Source: Zavarzinia compransoris (GTDB lineage Bacteria; Pseudomonadota; Alphaproteobacteria; Zavarziniales; Zavarziniaceae). Taken from it: 64,000 bases of DNA. The position numbers were made by a program, and so were the translations under genes. The notes below the pieces were generated by a model. That model did no database searches and had not been told where the DNA came from. It worked only from the letters and a program-made list of their open reading frames with translations. The stretch is taken from positions 379,085-443,084 of the forward strand of contig NZ_QGLF01000001.1 in assembly GCF_003173055.1 (NCBI RefSeq). Reading direction: 5' to 3'. Of this stretch, positions 35,364 through 43,288 are shown piece after piece; positions within the stretch are counted from its first letter, which is position 1; each line of letters begins with the position of its first letter.

Positions 35364-35687
35364 CTAGCCCTCCATGCCCAGGGCGCGCATATAGATCTCC
35401 AGGGTTTCATTGCGTTCGCGCCTGACGCCGCCGTCTTCGCGGCGCAGGCGGATGACCTGGCGGACGATGGTCGGGTCGAGCCCCTGGGCCTTTGCCTCCT
35501 TGTAGACCTCCCGCTTGTCGTCGTTCAGCGCATCGATCTCGCCATCGAGACGCTCAATGCGCGCGACCATCTGCCGAAGGCTCTCACCGAGACCGAAGCT
35601 CGCGTCGGGCGGCGGGTTATTGTGCCCCCTCGGCGGCGCCCCGACTAACGGAGCCGGGTAATCTTTCAGGTCAAACTTAATTGCCAT
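35364..35687 (-). CDS. GapR-like protein (DUF2312)
   Basis: 107 residues. After a proline-rich N-terminus (PAPLVGAPPRGHNNPPP) the C-terminal domain reads ARIERLDGEIDALNDDKREVYKEAKAQGL then a helical region ending YMRALGM, the DUF2312 signature. The host homologue GapR is a nucleoid protein that clamps overtwisted AT-rich DNA ahead of replication and transcription. A phage copy may influence DNA topology at replicative transposition. The ATG at 35687 was chosen over a Trp/Arg-rich extension. Confidence 0.85.
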   Translation of the reverse strand: MAIKFDLKDYPAPLVGAPPRGHNNPPPDASFGLGESLRQMVARIERLDGEIDALNDDKREVYKEAKAQGLDPTIVRQVIRLRREDGGVRRERNETLEIYMRALGMEG

Positions 35688-36021
35688 TGGGTCTCTCCAC
35701 ATAAGGCCGTCCCTCGGCCTCCAATTGGGCCAGGCGGACGGCGATCTCATCCAGATGCGGGCCGAGCAGTGCCGGCTCGGCGCGGACCATGCCGAGCCAA
35801 TGGTCCCGCACCTTGCCGATCGCCCTGGACAGGCTCATGCGGGCTTCCGCTGGCTTGCCGAGCATCGCCACCGCATCAGCTGGCCGCCCGCCACCCGCCA
35901 CCACCGCATTCACCTGCTCGATCGCCAGCCGCTCGGCGACATCGCCGAGGGCCTCGGACCGCAGCAACAGCCGGCGGTCGATCTCGCTAAGATGGGGACG
36001 ATGGCACGGCACGGGCGGCAT
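35677..36021 (-). CDS. phage hypothetical protein
   Basis: 114 residues, helical (LSEIDRRLLLRSEALGDVAERLAIEQVNAVVAGG..., VRLAQLEAEGRPYVERP). It lies between DUF3164 and the GapR-like gene, overlapping the latter. No known family recognised. Confidence 0.62.
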   Translation of the reverse strand: MPPVPCHRPHLSEIDRRLLLRSEALGDVAERLAIEQVNAVVAGGGRPADAVAMLGKPAEARMSLSRAIGKVRDHWLGMVRAEPALLGPHLDEIAVRLAQLEAEGRPYVERPNGN

Positions 36022-36024
36022 GGG

Positions 36025-36633
36025 TTACACGTCAGTAATAGCGAGGGGCACGCCCTCATAGCGGCCGCCCGGCTGTCGGCGATAGAAGCGGAAATACTCC
36101 CGCGACATCGCCGGCCGGATCGCATCGCCGATGGCATCCATCGCCCGCGCCCAAAGCGGGTGATCGATCTCGATCCGGCGCAGCGCGAGGATACGGTTCT
36201 GGTCGATCTTGCCCGCCTTGTTGACCGAGAAGGTCTCCATCACGATCCGGCGCAGGCCCTCGTCCGCGCCGGCCGAGACTTCGTCGAGGTATTGATCGAG
36301 CAACGCCTTGGCGGTCTCCAATTCCGGCCCGAAGGTGATGGTTTCACCGATCGCCAGCTCGACCTTCAACGAGCCGTCAAAGCTCTTGAGGGTCACGTTC
36401 CCCTTCTTCCCGCCCCGCTTGGCGCCGTACTTCTCCGCCAGCAGGTCCAGGTGGGCCGAGACCTCTGCCGTCGCATGCGCGCGAAACTGCGCGATCTCCT
36501 CCGAGAGGCCCAGCGCGAGCGTCATCAGCGCCCGCACCACGCCATCCTCGATCAGATGCTCGGGCTTGATCGAGGAGACGGAGACAAGGCGCCCCTGGGC
36601 GTCTTCCATCCGATCCATATCATCGGTGTTCAA
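36025..36633 (-). CDS. DUF3164 family phage protein
   Basis: 202 residues. The core (AHLDLLAEKYGAKRGGKKGNVTLKSFDGSLKVELAI, RIVMETFSVNKAGKIDQNRILALRR) is the DUF3164 pattern, common in early operons of Mu-like phages and of unknown biochemical role. I prefer the TTG at 36633 because GGAGG lies eight bases upstream; the first in-frame ATG (36618) lacks a good ribosome binding site. Confidence 0.82.
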   Translation of the reverse strand: MNTDDMDRMEDAQGRLVSVSSIKPEHLIEDGVVRALMTLALGLSEEIAQFRAHATAEVSAHLDLLAEKYGAKRGGKKGNVTLKSFDGSLKVELAIGETITFGPELETAKALLDQYLDEVSAGADEGLRRIVMETFSVNKAGKIDQNRILALRRIEIDHPLWARAMDAIGDAIRPAMSREYFRFYRRQPGGRYEGVPLAITDV

Positions 36634-36739
36634 TTCCAGATCCTCCGAAGGGTTGTTGAGAGACGCTTGAAGAAGCCCCGGCGGCGCGGCGCCGGGGCCG
36701 TGATCGCGCCAGAAAGCGCAAGGCGGGTAAGGTCTGCCG

Positions 36740-37021
36740 TCATGCCGTCCCCGCTGCCGGCAAGGGGTGAGCCGCCGCCTCCGCGCAAGCCTCGCGCATG
36801 GTGACGCCCAGCAGGTCCACGCAGGTGTCCTGGGTCTGGCTCGGGACGTTTTCGGCGACCGCATGCCCGAGGATCGTGGCATAGCAGTGCAACTGCTCAC
36901 CGACGGTCAGCACGGTATCGGCGGGCAGCGCAGCCAGGGCTTCGGCAAAGGCCTGGTTCATAGCCCTGTATAGCGTGAGCATTTCGAGCTTCCGGCGAAC
37001 CCCGTCAGCACTCACGGTCAC
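36740..37021 (-). CDS. small phage protein, GTG start
   Basis: 93 residues beginning at a GTG whose last bases form the previous gene's stop (GTGA overlap). Helical (GVRRKLEMLTLYRAMNQAFAEAL..., QLHCYATILGHAV) with two cysteines. Function unknown. The longer upstream frame is Arg/Ala-rich shadow sequence. Confidence 0.62.
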   Translation of the reverse strand: MTVSADGVRRKLEMLTLYRAMNQAFAEALAALPADTVLTVGEQLHCYATILGHAVAENVPSQTQDTCVDLLGVTMREACAEAAAHPLPAAGTA

Positions 37022-37293
37022 GATGCGCACCCCGAAGACATCGACCGCCGGCCCGCCTGGAAATCGGCAATCGCGATGACATTTCCGGTCGCGGCGGGCG
37101 CGGCCTCGACCGACAGCGCCCGCATGATGTCCGGATGCAGCGGGATCGCCTCCATCAGCAGGAGCTGCTGATAGGCATCCAGCAGGCGCGAGCGGAACAG
37201 GTCGACATCGCCCTTGTCCATGCCGAGGCAAGCACGCGAGGGGTGGGCCGGCGACAGATAGGCGATCAGGCCGGCGAGCTTGTCAGAGACCAT
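37018..37293 (-). CDS. small phage protein in early operon
   Basis: 91 residues from the ATG at 37293, helical (KLAGLIAYLSPAHPSRACLGMDKGDVDLFRSRLLDAYQQLLLMEAIPL). Overlaps the upstream stop by 11 bases and the next start by GTGA. No family recognised. Confidence 0.6.
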   Translation of the reverse strand: MVSDKLAGLIAYLSPAHPSRACLGMDKGDVDLFRSRLLDAYQQLLLMEAIPLHPDIMRALSVEAAPAATGNVIAIADFQAGRRSMSSGCAS

Positions 37294-37657
37294 GGGCGTC
37301 TTCCTTCTTGGGCTTGGCGGAGGGGCATGCCCCGCAGATGCGGGCACGATTGGCAGCCATGAGGCTGGCGGTGGATGGCGGTGCGTCCTGGGTCTCCAGG
37401 CATCGCCGCGCGGGGATTTCCATCCCGTACAGGGGGCAGGTCACCGACGTGGTGATCAGCAGCAGGCGCACCCGCGCCTCCACCTTCGCCATCGCGCCGG
37501 GATAATTCCGCCGCAGCACCGCGTGCACGACGGCGTTGGAATAGTTGATGGCGGCCGCCACCTCTTTCTGCGGGCGCTTGTCGCAGGCAGCGGCAAGCGC
37601 GGCGATCCAGTCGGGCATGTCGGCGCCCCAATGGGCACGGGCGACCTCTGTCGTCAC
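37283..37657 (-). CDS. phage protein with conserved cysteines
   Basis: 124 residues. The N-terminal half contains a helix-turn-helix-like segment (RPQKEVAAAINYSNAVVHAVLRRNYPG, about 28-54), suggesting DNA binding. The C-terminal half has CPLYG...RCLETQ...CGACPSA, a possible zinc site. Similar proteins follow MuB and its partner in alphaproteobacterial Mu-like phages. Function unknown. Confidence 0.7.
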   Translation of the reverse strand: MTTEVARAHWGADMPDWIAALAAACDKRPQKEVAAAINYSNAVVHAVLRRNYPGAMAKVEARVRLLLITTSVTCPLYGMEIPARRCLETQDAPPSTASLMAANRARICGACPSAKPKKEDAHGL

Positions 37658-38223
37658 GGCGCCACCTGTTCCGGGTTCATCGGCCGCGTCGCGCCCGTAT
37701 TGCGGTCGAAGAACTCTTTCCGGGCGTCACGCTGAACGGGCGCCAGGGGGCCCGTGTCGTCGATCAGCAGGAACCGCGATTGCCGCCCCTTGGACCGCAG
37801 CCGCGTCAGGTATCCCGCCCGCGCCAGCGCGAAGACGTAATCCTTGACGTTCTCCACCTGCTCCGGCCCGACGAGGGCGACCAGGTCATTGATCGCGAAT
37901 TTCCGTTCGGCCCGGATCGCCCGCCAGATCTTGTCCCGCCCGCTCGGCGCCCGCCGGGTGCGCGGCTTCTCCTGGGTCAGGCGGCCTCGCGGGCCGCTGA
38001 TGATCGCCACCCCGGCCACGGCCGCCGCCTGCCCTTCGGGCGTCGCCGCCCAGCAGCCGCGCTCGCGCCGTTGCAGCATGCCGCGCTCGACAAGAGCCCG
38101 GCAGGCATGCCGGATGCTGTCGGCGGCAAGCCCCGTGACGGCCTCCAACTCGCCCGCGGTGAAGCAGGCATCGCCGGGCAGCGCGGAAAGCACGGCCATC
38201 TGCGCTGTCGCCACCCCGCTCAT
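37654..38223 (-). CDS. winged-helix phage protein downstream of MuB
   Basis: 189 residues with two winged-helix-like segments: residues about 10-60 (CFTAGELEAVTGLAADSIRHACRALVERGMLQRRERGCW) and about 100-150 (KFAINDLVALVGPEQVENVKDYVFALARAGYLTRLRSKGRQSRF). A DNA-binding regulator or replication partner is likely. ATGA overlaps couple it to MuB and to the next gene. Confidence 0.72.
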   Translation of the reverse strand: MSGVATAQMAVLSALPGDACFTAGELEAVTGLAADSIRHACRALVERGMLQRRERGCWAATPEGQAAAVAGVAIISGPRGRLTQEKPRTRRAPSGRDKIWRAIRAERKFAINDLVALVGPEQVENVKDYVFALARAGYLTRLRSKGRQSRFLLIDDTGPLAPVQRDARKEFFDRNTGATRPMNPEQVAP

Positions 38224-38978
38224 GCCGTCCTCACGATGATGGCGCGGCCCGTGGAGCGCTCGTTGATGATCGGCTGCCCGTCCAGGTCCTGCACGGTCAC
38301 GGCACGGCCGCCCAGGCGCTTTCCGGCCCGCTCAATGGTTGCGATGCCTTCAAGGATCTCGCACGAGAACCCCGCCGAAACGCGGTGGAGTAGGCGGACC
38401 AGGGCTTCGTCCACCGGCACCTCGCAACGGCCCTGAACCAGGGCGCGGCAGTCGTCCAGCGGCAGGCTCTCGAACTCGCAGTATTTCGCCACCCGGCGCG
38501 CGACCTGCGGGAACCGCGTCAGCGCCTGTTTCACCCGGCCCATGCCCACCATGATCATCGGCACTTCGGTCAGGTCGGTCAGGTCGCGCAGCGTCTCCAG
38601 GATCTTGCTGTCCTTCGAGACATGGTCGATCTCGTCGATCACGATGCCCCAGGTCGCCCCCGATGCCCGCGCCTCCGTCATGCGCAGGCCGATGGCCTTC
38701 ACCGCCTGCCCGAACATCCTCTCGAAGCTGTGCTCCGGCATCACCCTCAGCTCGCCCAGCAGCTCCCGCAGGAACCACCCGCCCGACCACTTGCGCTTGG
38801 CCCGGATATAGACGCAGCCGTTCTGCACCGACCACCACTTCGCCGTGGCGCTCTTGCCCTGGCCGGGTTCGCCCTCGACCACCATCAGGCACGCCTCGTC
38901 GGCACCACGCCGCTCAAGCGCGTCCACCGCGTCGAGGAAACGCGCTGTGTTACTGGTCTGTATGAATGCTGGTTTCAT
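38220..38978 (-). CDS. MuB-like transposition target ATPase
   Basis: 252-residue AAA+ ATPase. Walker A GEPGQGKS (36-43), Walker B GIVIDEIDH near 110-118, and a sensor-type MIMVGMGR near 141-148. MuB forms ATP-dependent filaments on DNA, activates MuA and delivers target DNA away from the element itself. The gene directly follows the transposase gene. It lacks the N-terminal helix-turn-helix extension of Mu's own MuB, as is common in D3112-like and alphaproteobacterial relatives. Confidence 0.92.
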   Translation of the reverse strand: MKPAFIQTSNTARFLDAVDALERRGADEACLMVVEGEPGQGKSATAKWWSVQNGCVYIRAKRKWSGGWFLRELLGELRVMPEHSFERMFGQAVKAIGLRMTEARASGATWGIVIDEIDHVSKDSKILETLRDLTDLTEVPMIMVGMGRVKQALTRFPQVARRVAKYCEFESLPLDDCRALVQGRCEVPVDEALVRLLHRVSAGFSCEILEGIATIERAGKRLGGRAVTVQDLDGQPIINERSTGRAIIVRTA

Positions 38979-38979
38979 A

Positions 38980-41082
38980 TCAACCTACCTGCCCTTGATG
39001 AGATGTCGCGGCCCCAAGGAGGACCGATTTGAGGTGCGCGGGATCGATGCCGCCGGCCTCAAGCCTTTGCTGCACGGTGCGGCGCCTTACCTGTTCCAGC
39101 AGGTAGTCCGCATCCGTGCCGGTGATCTGTTCGGGGTGGGCCAGCAGCCATGCCGCCATTTCAAAGTCGGTCCCGAAGGCCGGCCGGACAGGCGCCGCCG
39201 CGCGAACCGGCGCGGCCTCGGGCACCGCCTCGACCAGGACCAGCGGCGCCACCTCGCGCGGCTCGATCGGCGCCATCGGCATGGCGGTCTCGGCGACGAT
39301 TTCGAGGGCCGGCCGGTTCGCCCCTTCCGCCTCGTCCAGGGCCCGCTGCTTGCGGCCGACCTGGTTCTTGTGCCGCTGATCATGAGCCCGATCGACAACC
39401 GAGCGCGGCTTGAAGGAGACCTCGTTGCCGCCCCACGCCGCTTCGCAGATCAGGCGGCCTTCAAGCGTGTAGACCCACACCTTGGAGGCATCGTGGATGT
39501 CGTACCCGACGAGCACGTCTTCGCCGTGCCAGGGCTCCAGATCGAACGAGAAATACTTGTTCGTAAACAGGTCGATTTCGCAGCGTCGGACATTGCGCTG
39601 GATCTGCGGCCGGAACATCTGATCGACGTCCTCGCCTTCCAGCGTGTCGGGGATCCACCCCGCCGCCAGCCACCGCGACCACGCCTCGTTCGGGCTTTCG
39701 TGGCGCCGCTTCCCCGTCGCCGGATCAATGATCTTCGGCAGGCTGGAATGCGGCCGATCGTTATAGGCGTCTGCCGTGGCGGCGCACCACGCCACGAAAT
39801 CGGGCCAGGGCATCAATCGGGGGCTGCCGCCGGTTTCCTTGATGTCGGCTTCGATTGCCCGATCATTCCTCTGCCGCGCCTCCGTATCCATATCCACGCC
39901 GACATAGGTGGCGAGGCGCCGGGCGGCGCGGATCCAGATGGATTGGTGGGCGCGCTCGATCACGCCGCCAGCCTGGGCCCGATAGGGTAGCCGGTTCGTT
40001 TGGGTTACATCGAAACGGGCAAGCAGCCCGTCGAGGATCGCATTGTTGAAGCCCTTGCCATTGTCGACATACCAGATGTCCGGCACGCCCGAGGTCGTAA
40101 AGGCATGCCGCAAAGCACCGATGGTGCCCCATGTCGCCTCGGCCAGCGCCACCGACCAACCGGTCAGGCGCCGGGTCACCACGTCGATCGTGCCGGTGAT
40201 TTCTGGACGGAATTGCTTCCCGGTCAGCGGGTGCGCGACTTGGGCATCGAAAGTATGGCCGTCCGTCACGTAAACAGCGGTGGGCCACAGCTCATCCGTG
40301 GTCCGGCGGACGAATGCCTTCATCTGGCGCAGCGCCCTCGGCCCCATGCGCCGCCTAGCGCGCTCCACCGCCGGCAGGGCCGCGATCGCCGCATGCACCG
40401 TGCGCAGCGCCGGCAGGGTAACCCCCGGTTCCAGGCGCTGCATCGTCTCGTAACTCTCCGCGACGCTCGGCTTGGACGGGATTGCATAGAAATCCAGGAA
40501 CCGCGACAGCCATTCCGGCGGCATCACCTGCTCATTCGCCGCCGGCTTCGGCGCCAGCACCAGGGGATTGCGCCCCGCCGCCTCATAGGCATCGCGCCAG
40601 CGCCGCAGCGTCCCCGCCGAGAGCGCCCGCGCGAGCCCCTTGCGGGCATTCGCCGCCGTCACGGCCTGCATCAAGGCCGGCGACAAGGCGCCATCCGCCG
40701 CCGCCTCGGCCAGCGACTTGTAAGCCGCCATCAACCCGCCGATCCGGGCCAGCGCCTCCACCTCATGAACCAGGCGCACCCGTGCCAGCATGGCGTCCCG
40801 CTGCCATGACTTGAGGTCGGCATCGCGCTTGGCAGGCGCCGCCGGGGCAGGCGTCGCGATGACCTCCGCTCGCCGCTCGGACGCCAGGGCGCGGCGGCGC
40901 AACTCCTCGCGAGCGGCAGCCGGCAAAGCCGAGACGTGATATTCCCGCCCGCCCCCAAGGTCACTTCTCTCCTTTGCAGCCCATTGGTTTTGTTTTGCAT
41001 ATTTGCGGATGCCTCGATCGGTCGACGGAAGGCCAGGGAGGGCGAGAGCGGCAATCTCAGTTACCGAAAGCCATTCCTTCAT
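38980..41082 (-). CDS. MuA-like DDE transposase
   Basis: 700 residues from the ATG overlapping the previous stop (ATGA). The N-terminal winged-helix domain (WLSVTEIAALALPGLPSTDRGIRKYA) binds element ends. The catalytic core has Asp274 (VTDGHTFD), Asp340 (WYVDNGKG) and Glu376 (GGVIERAH), close to the D269/D336/E392 spacing of MuA. The C-terminal region past about 560 has the beta-barrel and MuB-contact part. It catalyses end cleavage and strand transfer, producing the observed 5-bp duplication. The longer upstream frame is shadow sequence. Confidence 0.95.
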   Translation of the reverse strand: MKEWLSVTEIAALALPGLPSTDRGIRKYAKQNQWAAKERSDLGGGREYHVSALPAAAREELRRRALASERRAEVIATPAPAAPAKRDADLKSWQRDAMLARVRLVHEVEALARIGGLMAAYKSLAEAAADGALSPALMQAVTAANARKGLARALSAGTLRRWRDAYEAAGRNPLVLAPKPAANEQVMPPEWLSRFLDFYAIPSKPSVAESYETMQRLEPGVTLPALRTVHAAIAALPAVERARRRMGPRALRQMKAFVRRTTDELWPTAVYVTDGHTFDAQVAHPLTGKQFRPEITGTIDVVTRRLTGWSVALAEATWGTIGALRHAFTTSGVPDIWYVDNGKGFNNAILDGLLARFDVTQTNRLPYRAQAGGVIERAHQSIWIRAARRLATYVGVDMDTEARQRNDRAIEADIKETGGSPRLMPWPDFVAWCAATADAYNDRPHSSLPKIIDPATGKRRHESPNEAWSRWLAAGWIPDTLEGEDVDQMFRPQIQRNVRRCEIDLFTNKYFSFDLEPWHGEDVLVGYDIHDASKVWVYTLEGRLICEAAWGGNEVSFKPRSVVDRAHDQRHKNQVGRKQRALDEAEGANRPALEIVAETAMPMAPIEPREVAPLVLVEAVPEAAPVRAAAPVRPAFGTDFEMAAWLLAHPEQITGTDADYLLEQVRRRTVQQRLEAGGIDPAHLKSVLLGAATSHQGQVG

Positions 41083-41555
41083 GACCGGCCTCCCCGAGCG
41101 AGTTGCGCGGCGGCCCGCTCCAATTCCCGCACCCGGGCGGCCGCCTGCTGCTGCTCGACCTTGGCAAGAGCCAGCTCCCCCAGCACCGCCTGCTGTCCGG
41201 GGATGGCCTTGTGCCCGCTCGCCTCGGCCAGCAATTCCAGCAGCCTGTAATCCTGCGCGATCATGCAGATCACCGGGATCCGGCTGGCCGGAAGCTGCCA
41301 ATCTTCGGCCGACTGTGCACACCACCTGTCCAGCATGTTCTTGCTGACCTCGCGCGCCCCCGGCTGCCGCCGGTTCATCTCCGCCGCGAAAGCATGGCGA
41401 TCCAGCCCCAGCCGCACCTTCGCCCCCGCCAGCGTATCCGCCAGCATCTCGCGGATCTGACCGTCCAGATCCACCAATGAAACCGCAGGCGGCGCAAACA
41501 GCACGATCTGCGCCGGGCTGCACACGGTGGGGGAGGATGGGCGGCGCCGGGTCAT
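41079..41555 (-). CDS. putative regulator upstream of the transposase
   Basis: 158 residues from the ATG at 41555 (ATGA overlap with the upstream small gene). The layout (IREMLADTLAGAKVRLGLDRHAFAAEMNRR..., SKNMLDRWC, then LPASRIPVICMIAQDYRLLELLAEASG) is like CII/CP76-type phage regulatory proteins, followed by a C-terminal coiled coil (AKVEQQQAAARVRELERAAAQ). It probably binds DNA and controls the transposition genes. Confidence 0.65.
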   Translation of the reverse strand: MTRRRPSSPTVCSPAQIVLFAPPAVSLVDLDGQIREMLADTLAGAKVRLGLDRHAFAAEMNRRQPGAREVSKNMLDRWCAQSAEDWQLPASRIPVICMIAQDYRLLELLAEASGHKAIPGQQAVLGELALAKVEQQQAAARVRELERAAAQLARGGRS

Positions 41556-41683
41556 GAGCACGCCCTTATGACATTCGTCATCGCGACGAACGCCGCCCCG
41601 AACGAGAACGCTGCACAGAAGATGGCCAGCAGGACGAGCCCGACCGCCAATGCATCAAGCAGAAACAGGAGCGTCCGGGTCAT
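41552..41683 (-). CDS. 43-residue membrane protein
   Basis: A single predicted transmembrane helix (LLFLLDALAVGLVLLAIFCA, about residues 5-24) makes up most of the product, followed by a hydrophobic stretch and a basic end (NVIRACS). The ATG is followed by clear codon bias, and the stop overlaps the next start by ATGA, which supports real translation. Function unknown; it may be an inner-membrane effector made early in infection. Confidence 0.6.
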   Translation of the reverse strand: MTRTLLFLLDALAVGLVLLAIFCAAFSFGAAFVAMTNVIRACS

Positions 41684-41768
41684 GCCACCACCTCGACCGG
41701 GAAGTGGCCTCGCAGGTTACGGCAGGGCTGGGGACGGATATTCGACAGGGCACGAACCGGGCCGACGC

Positions 41769-41803
41769 CACCTGCGGGGGGCCGGGGGGGAAGGTCGCAG
41801 GTG
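41769..41803. repeat. inverted repeat between early sub-operons
   Basis: CACCTGCG and CGCAGGTG are perfect 8-bp arms around a G-rich loop of 19 bases. It lies between the plus-strand gene at 41852 and the minus-strand gene at 41683, in a likely promoter region for both. Operator or structural element. Confidence 0.35.
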
Positions 41804-41851
41804 ACACCGGCCCGGCCGCCCTCTACCATCGACAGTTGCAACAGCGAGTCG

Positions 41852-42238
41852 ATGGGGGAAGCCGTGAACGGCAGAGTGATCAGGCATGAAGAGGCTGCGG
41901 CGATGCTCGGAGAGTATGTGCAACGCCGGATCTGGCCCTTACTCGATCGCATGAATGTCGAGCTGGACATGACACTTGAACTGGCAGTGGACGGCCTATG
42001 CGCGACCCTGGCCGATGATCTGGAGGCCGACATTGCGTGGGTGCCGGAAAAGCTGCTGCGATCCTTCTGCACCCGCGTGGGCTTCTTCATGGCCGCGATC
42101 TCGCCGGACCAGGTCATCGGGACCCTCCCGGCTGGCTCGACCGATGAATATGTTCTTCGAGCAGTGCTTGGAACTCAGGTGAGGCAAACCCGTATCCCTT
42201 TGCCAGAGCCTCCTTCATCGCCCCGTGAAACGCATTGA
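41852..42238 (+). CDS. orphan plus-strand phage gene of unknown function
   Basis: 128 residues; apart from the repressor, the only phage gene on this strand. The sequence (VIRHEEAAAMLGEYVQRRIWPLLDRMNVELDMTLELAVDGLCATLADDLEADIAWVPEKLLRSF) is a plausible acidic helical protein that I do not recognise. Its 3' end overlaps the minus-strand gene at 42114-42311 by 125 bases. A GTG at 41864 is an alternative start. Its orientation matches the repressor's, so it may be expressed in the lysogen. Confidence 0.55.
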   Translation: MGEAVNGRVIRHEEAAAMLGEYVQRRIWPLLDRMNVELDMTLELAVDGLCATLADDLEADIAWVPEKLLRSFCTRVGFFMAAISPDQVIGTLPAGSTDEYVLRAVLGTQVRQTRIPLPEPPSSPRETH

Positions 42239-42311
42239 CGTCGATGGCCCGTACCATCTCGAACCGAGGCACAGGCAGATCCAGCCAGACGCGATCCCAA
42301 TCGGTGCTCAT
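42114..42311 (-). CDS. small early phage protein
   Basis: 65 residues (MSTDWDRVWLDLPVPRFEMVRAIDVNAFHGAMKEAL...). Coupled by ATGA to the preceding gene. It ends opposite the 3' part of the plus-strand orphan gene, so transcription of one could interfere with the other. No family recognised. Confidence 0.6.
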   Translation of the reverse strand: MSTDWDRVWLDLPVPRFEMVRAIDVNAFHGAMKEALAKGYGFASPEFQALLEEHIHRSSQPGGSR

Positions 42312-42520
42312 TTCGCACCCCGCTTGGCATTCAACCGGGCGATAGCGGCGTCAATCGCTGCCTGCCCGTCGCCAGTCACGATGATGCGGAGGTCTTTCAG
42401 CGCATGGCGCTCGGCATAATCGAGCATTTCCTCGTGCACATCGGCCCGCGAATAGGCGCCATACTGCGGCGCCCAAACGCCGTCCTCGCGCACCGCCAGG
42501 GTGTAGTAACGCTGCGTCAT
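42308..42520 (-). CDS. small early phage protein
   Basis: 70 residues (RYYTLAVREDGVWAPQYGAYSRADVHEEMLDYA...), an alpha/beta mini-domain seen in several alphaproteobacterial phages but of unknown function. It ends in a basic tail (ARLNAKRGAK). Its stop overlaps the following start by four bases. Confidence 0.65.
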   Translation of the reverse strand: MTQRYYTLAVREDGVWAPQYGAYSRADVHEEMLDYAERHALKDLRIIVTGDGQAAIDAAIARLNAKRGAK

Positions 42521-42523
42521 CGG

Positions 42524-42952
42524 TCAGTCCCCCTGCACGTCGCAGACGAAACCCGCGCCGTCGTCGACGACCTGGGCGCGGGGAATCCCAGAGTTCGCGA
42601 GCGCATGGCGCAGGGCGGCAGTGACGCGGCCCGGATCTTCTTCCACCAGCCCAATGGCTTTGCGCAGGTCGGCGGCGGCGTTTAAATGCCAGTGCGTCGG
42701 CGCGTGGACCAGGGCAGGGTGACGCTCAAGACAATCGACAGCAGCCCACCCTGCACGAACAAGGATCGACAGGGCGCCAAGGCGCCCGTCATCGGCGGTC
42801 TTGGCCAGCCGCCTGACTAACTCGTGCAGATGCGCGGCGTCTTCCTCGGCCGCGAGGCTTTCCACCTTCCCGACCAGGTCGGCGGCGGCCTCTTCGATCT
42901 CGTAAAGCGCGGCATGGATCTCCGCGACGATGTCATCCGTCGGCTTGTTCAT
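42524..42952 (-). CDS. early phage protein of unknown function
   Basis: 142 residues from the ATG at 42952, which overlaps the previous stop (ATGA). Predicted all-helical with an acidic N-terminal half (DIVAEIHAALYEIEEAAADLVGKVESLAAEEDAAHLHELVRR). No family recognised. Second gene of the early operon that starts next to the repressor. Confidence 0.62.
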   Translation of the reverse strand: MNKPTDDIVAEIHAALYEIEEAAADLVGKVESLAAEEDAAHLHELVRRLAKTADDGRLGALSILVRAGWAAVDCLERHPALVHAPTHWHLNAAADLRKAIGLVEEDPGRVTAALRHALANSGIPRAQVVDDGAGFVCDVQGD

Positions 42953-43209
42953 GCCGCACCAGCCGCATTCTTGAGGGGCCTCGGGATGCCGTGCGGCCAG
43001 TCTAGATCGGTCGGCCAGTGGTCGGAAAACCACTGAACGATGGCGTCACGTCGCCGGATGGTCAGTCCGTCGGCGCCGGCCCTGAGGCGCGGCAGCAGCG
43101 CTCCATTGCGCGCTGCATAGAGACTGACCGATGAAAGGGCCAGATTCCGGGCGCTGGCGTAGGCTTCCGCCAGTGCCAGCAATGATGCGATGTCGGGATT
43201 GGTATTCAT
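42949..43209 (-). CDS. Cro/Ner-like regulator candidate
   Basis: 86 residues starting MNTNPDIASLLALAEAYASARNLALSSVSLYAARNG; the following LPRLRAGADGLTIRRRDAIVQWFSDHWP resembles a compact helix-turn-helix. It is the first gene of the leftward early operon and is transcribed away from the repressor across a shared operator region, exactly the place of Ner in Mu and Cro in lambda. Its start codon overlaps the first TGCCAATA site. Confidence 0.6.
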   Translation of the reverse strand: MNTNPDIASLLALAEAYASARNLALSSVSLYAARNGALLPRLRAGADGLTIRRRDAIVQWFSDHWPTDLDWPHGIPRPLKNAAGAA

Positions 43210-43288
43210 GCCAATATGATGACTGGCATAGATGCCAATATCAAGCCCACTGTTGCGGCAGGTGTAAAATTTTGGCAGAAATGCCAAA
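43208..43288. promoter_or_regulatory. repressor operators between the divergent early genes
   Basis: Copies of the TTGGCAT half-site occur as ATGCCAATAT (43208-43217), TGGCAT (43224-43229), ATGCCAATATC (43232-43242) and a perfect inverted repeat TTTGGCA-4-TGCCAAA (43271-43288). The last one ends on the repressor's own ATG. The set is the expected lysis/lysogeny switch and implies autoregulation of the repressor. Confidence 0.7.
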
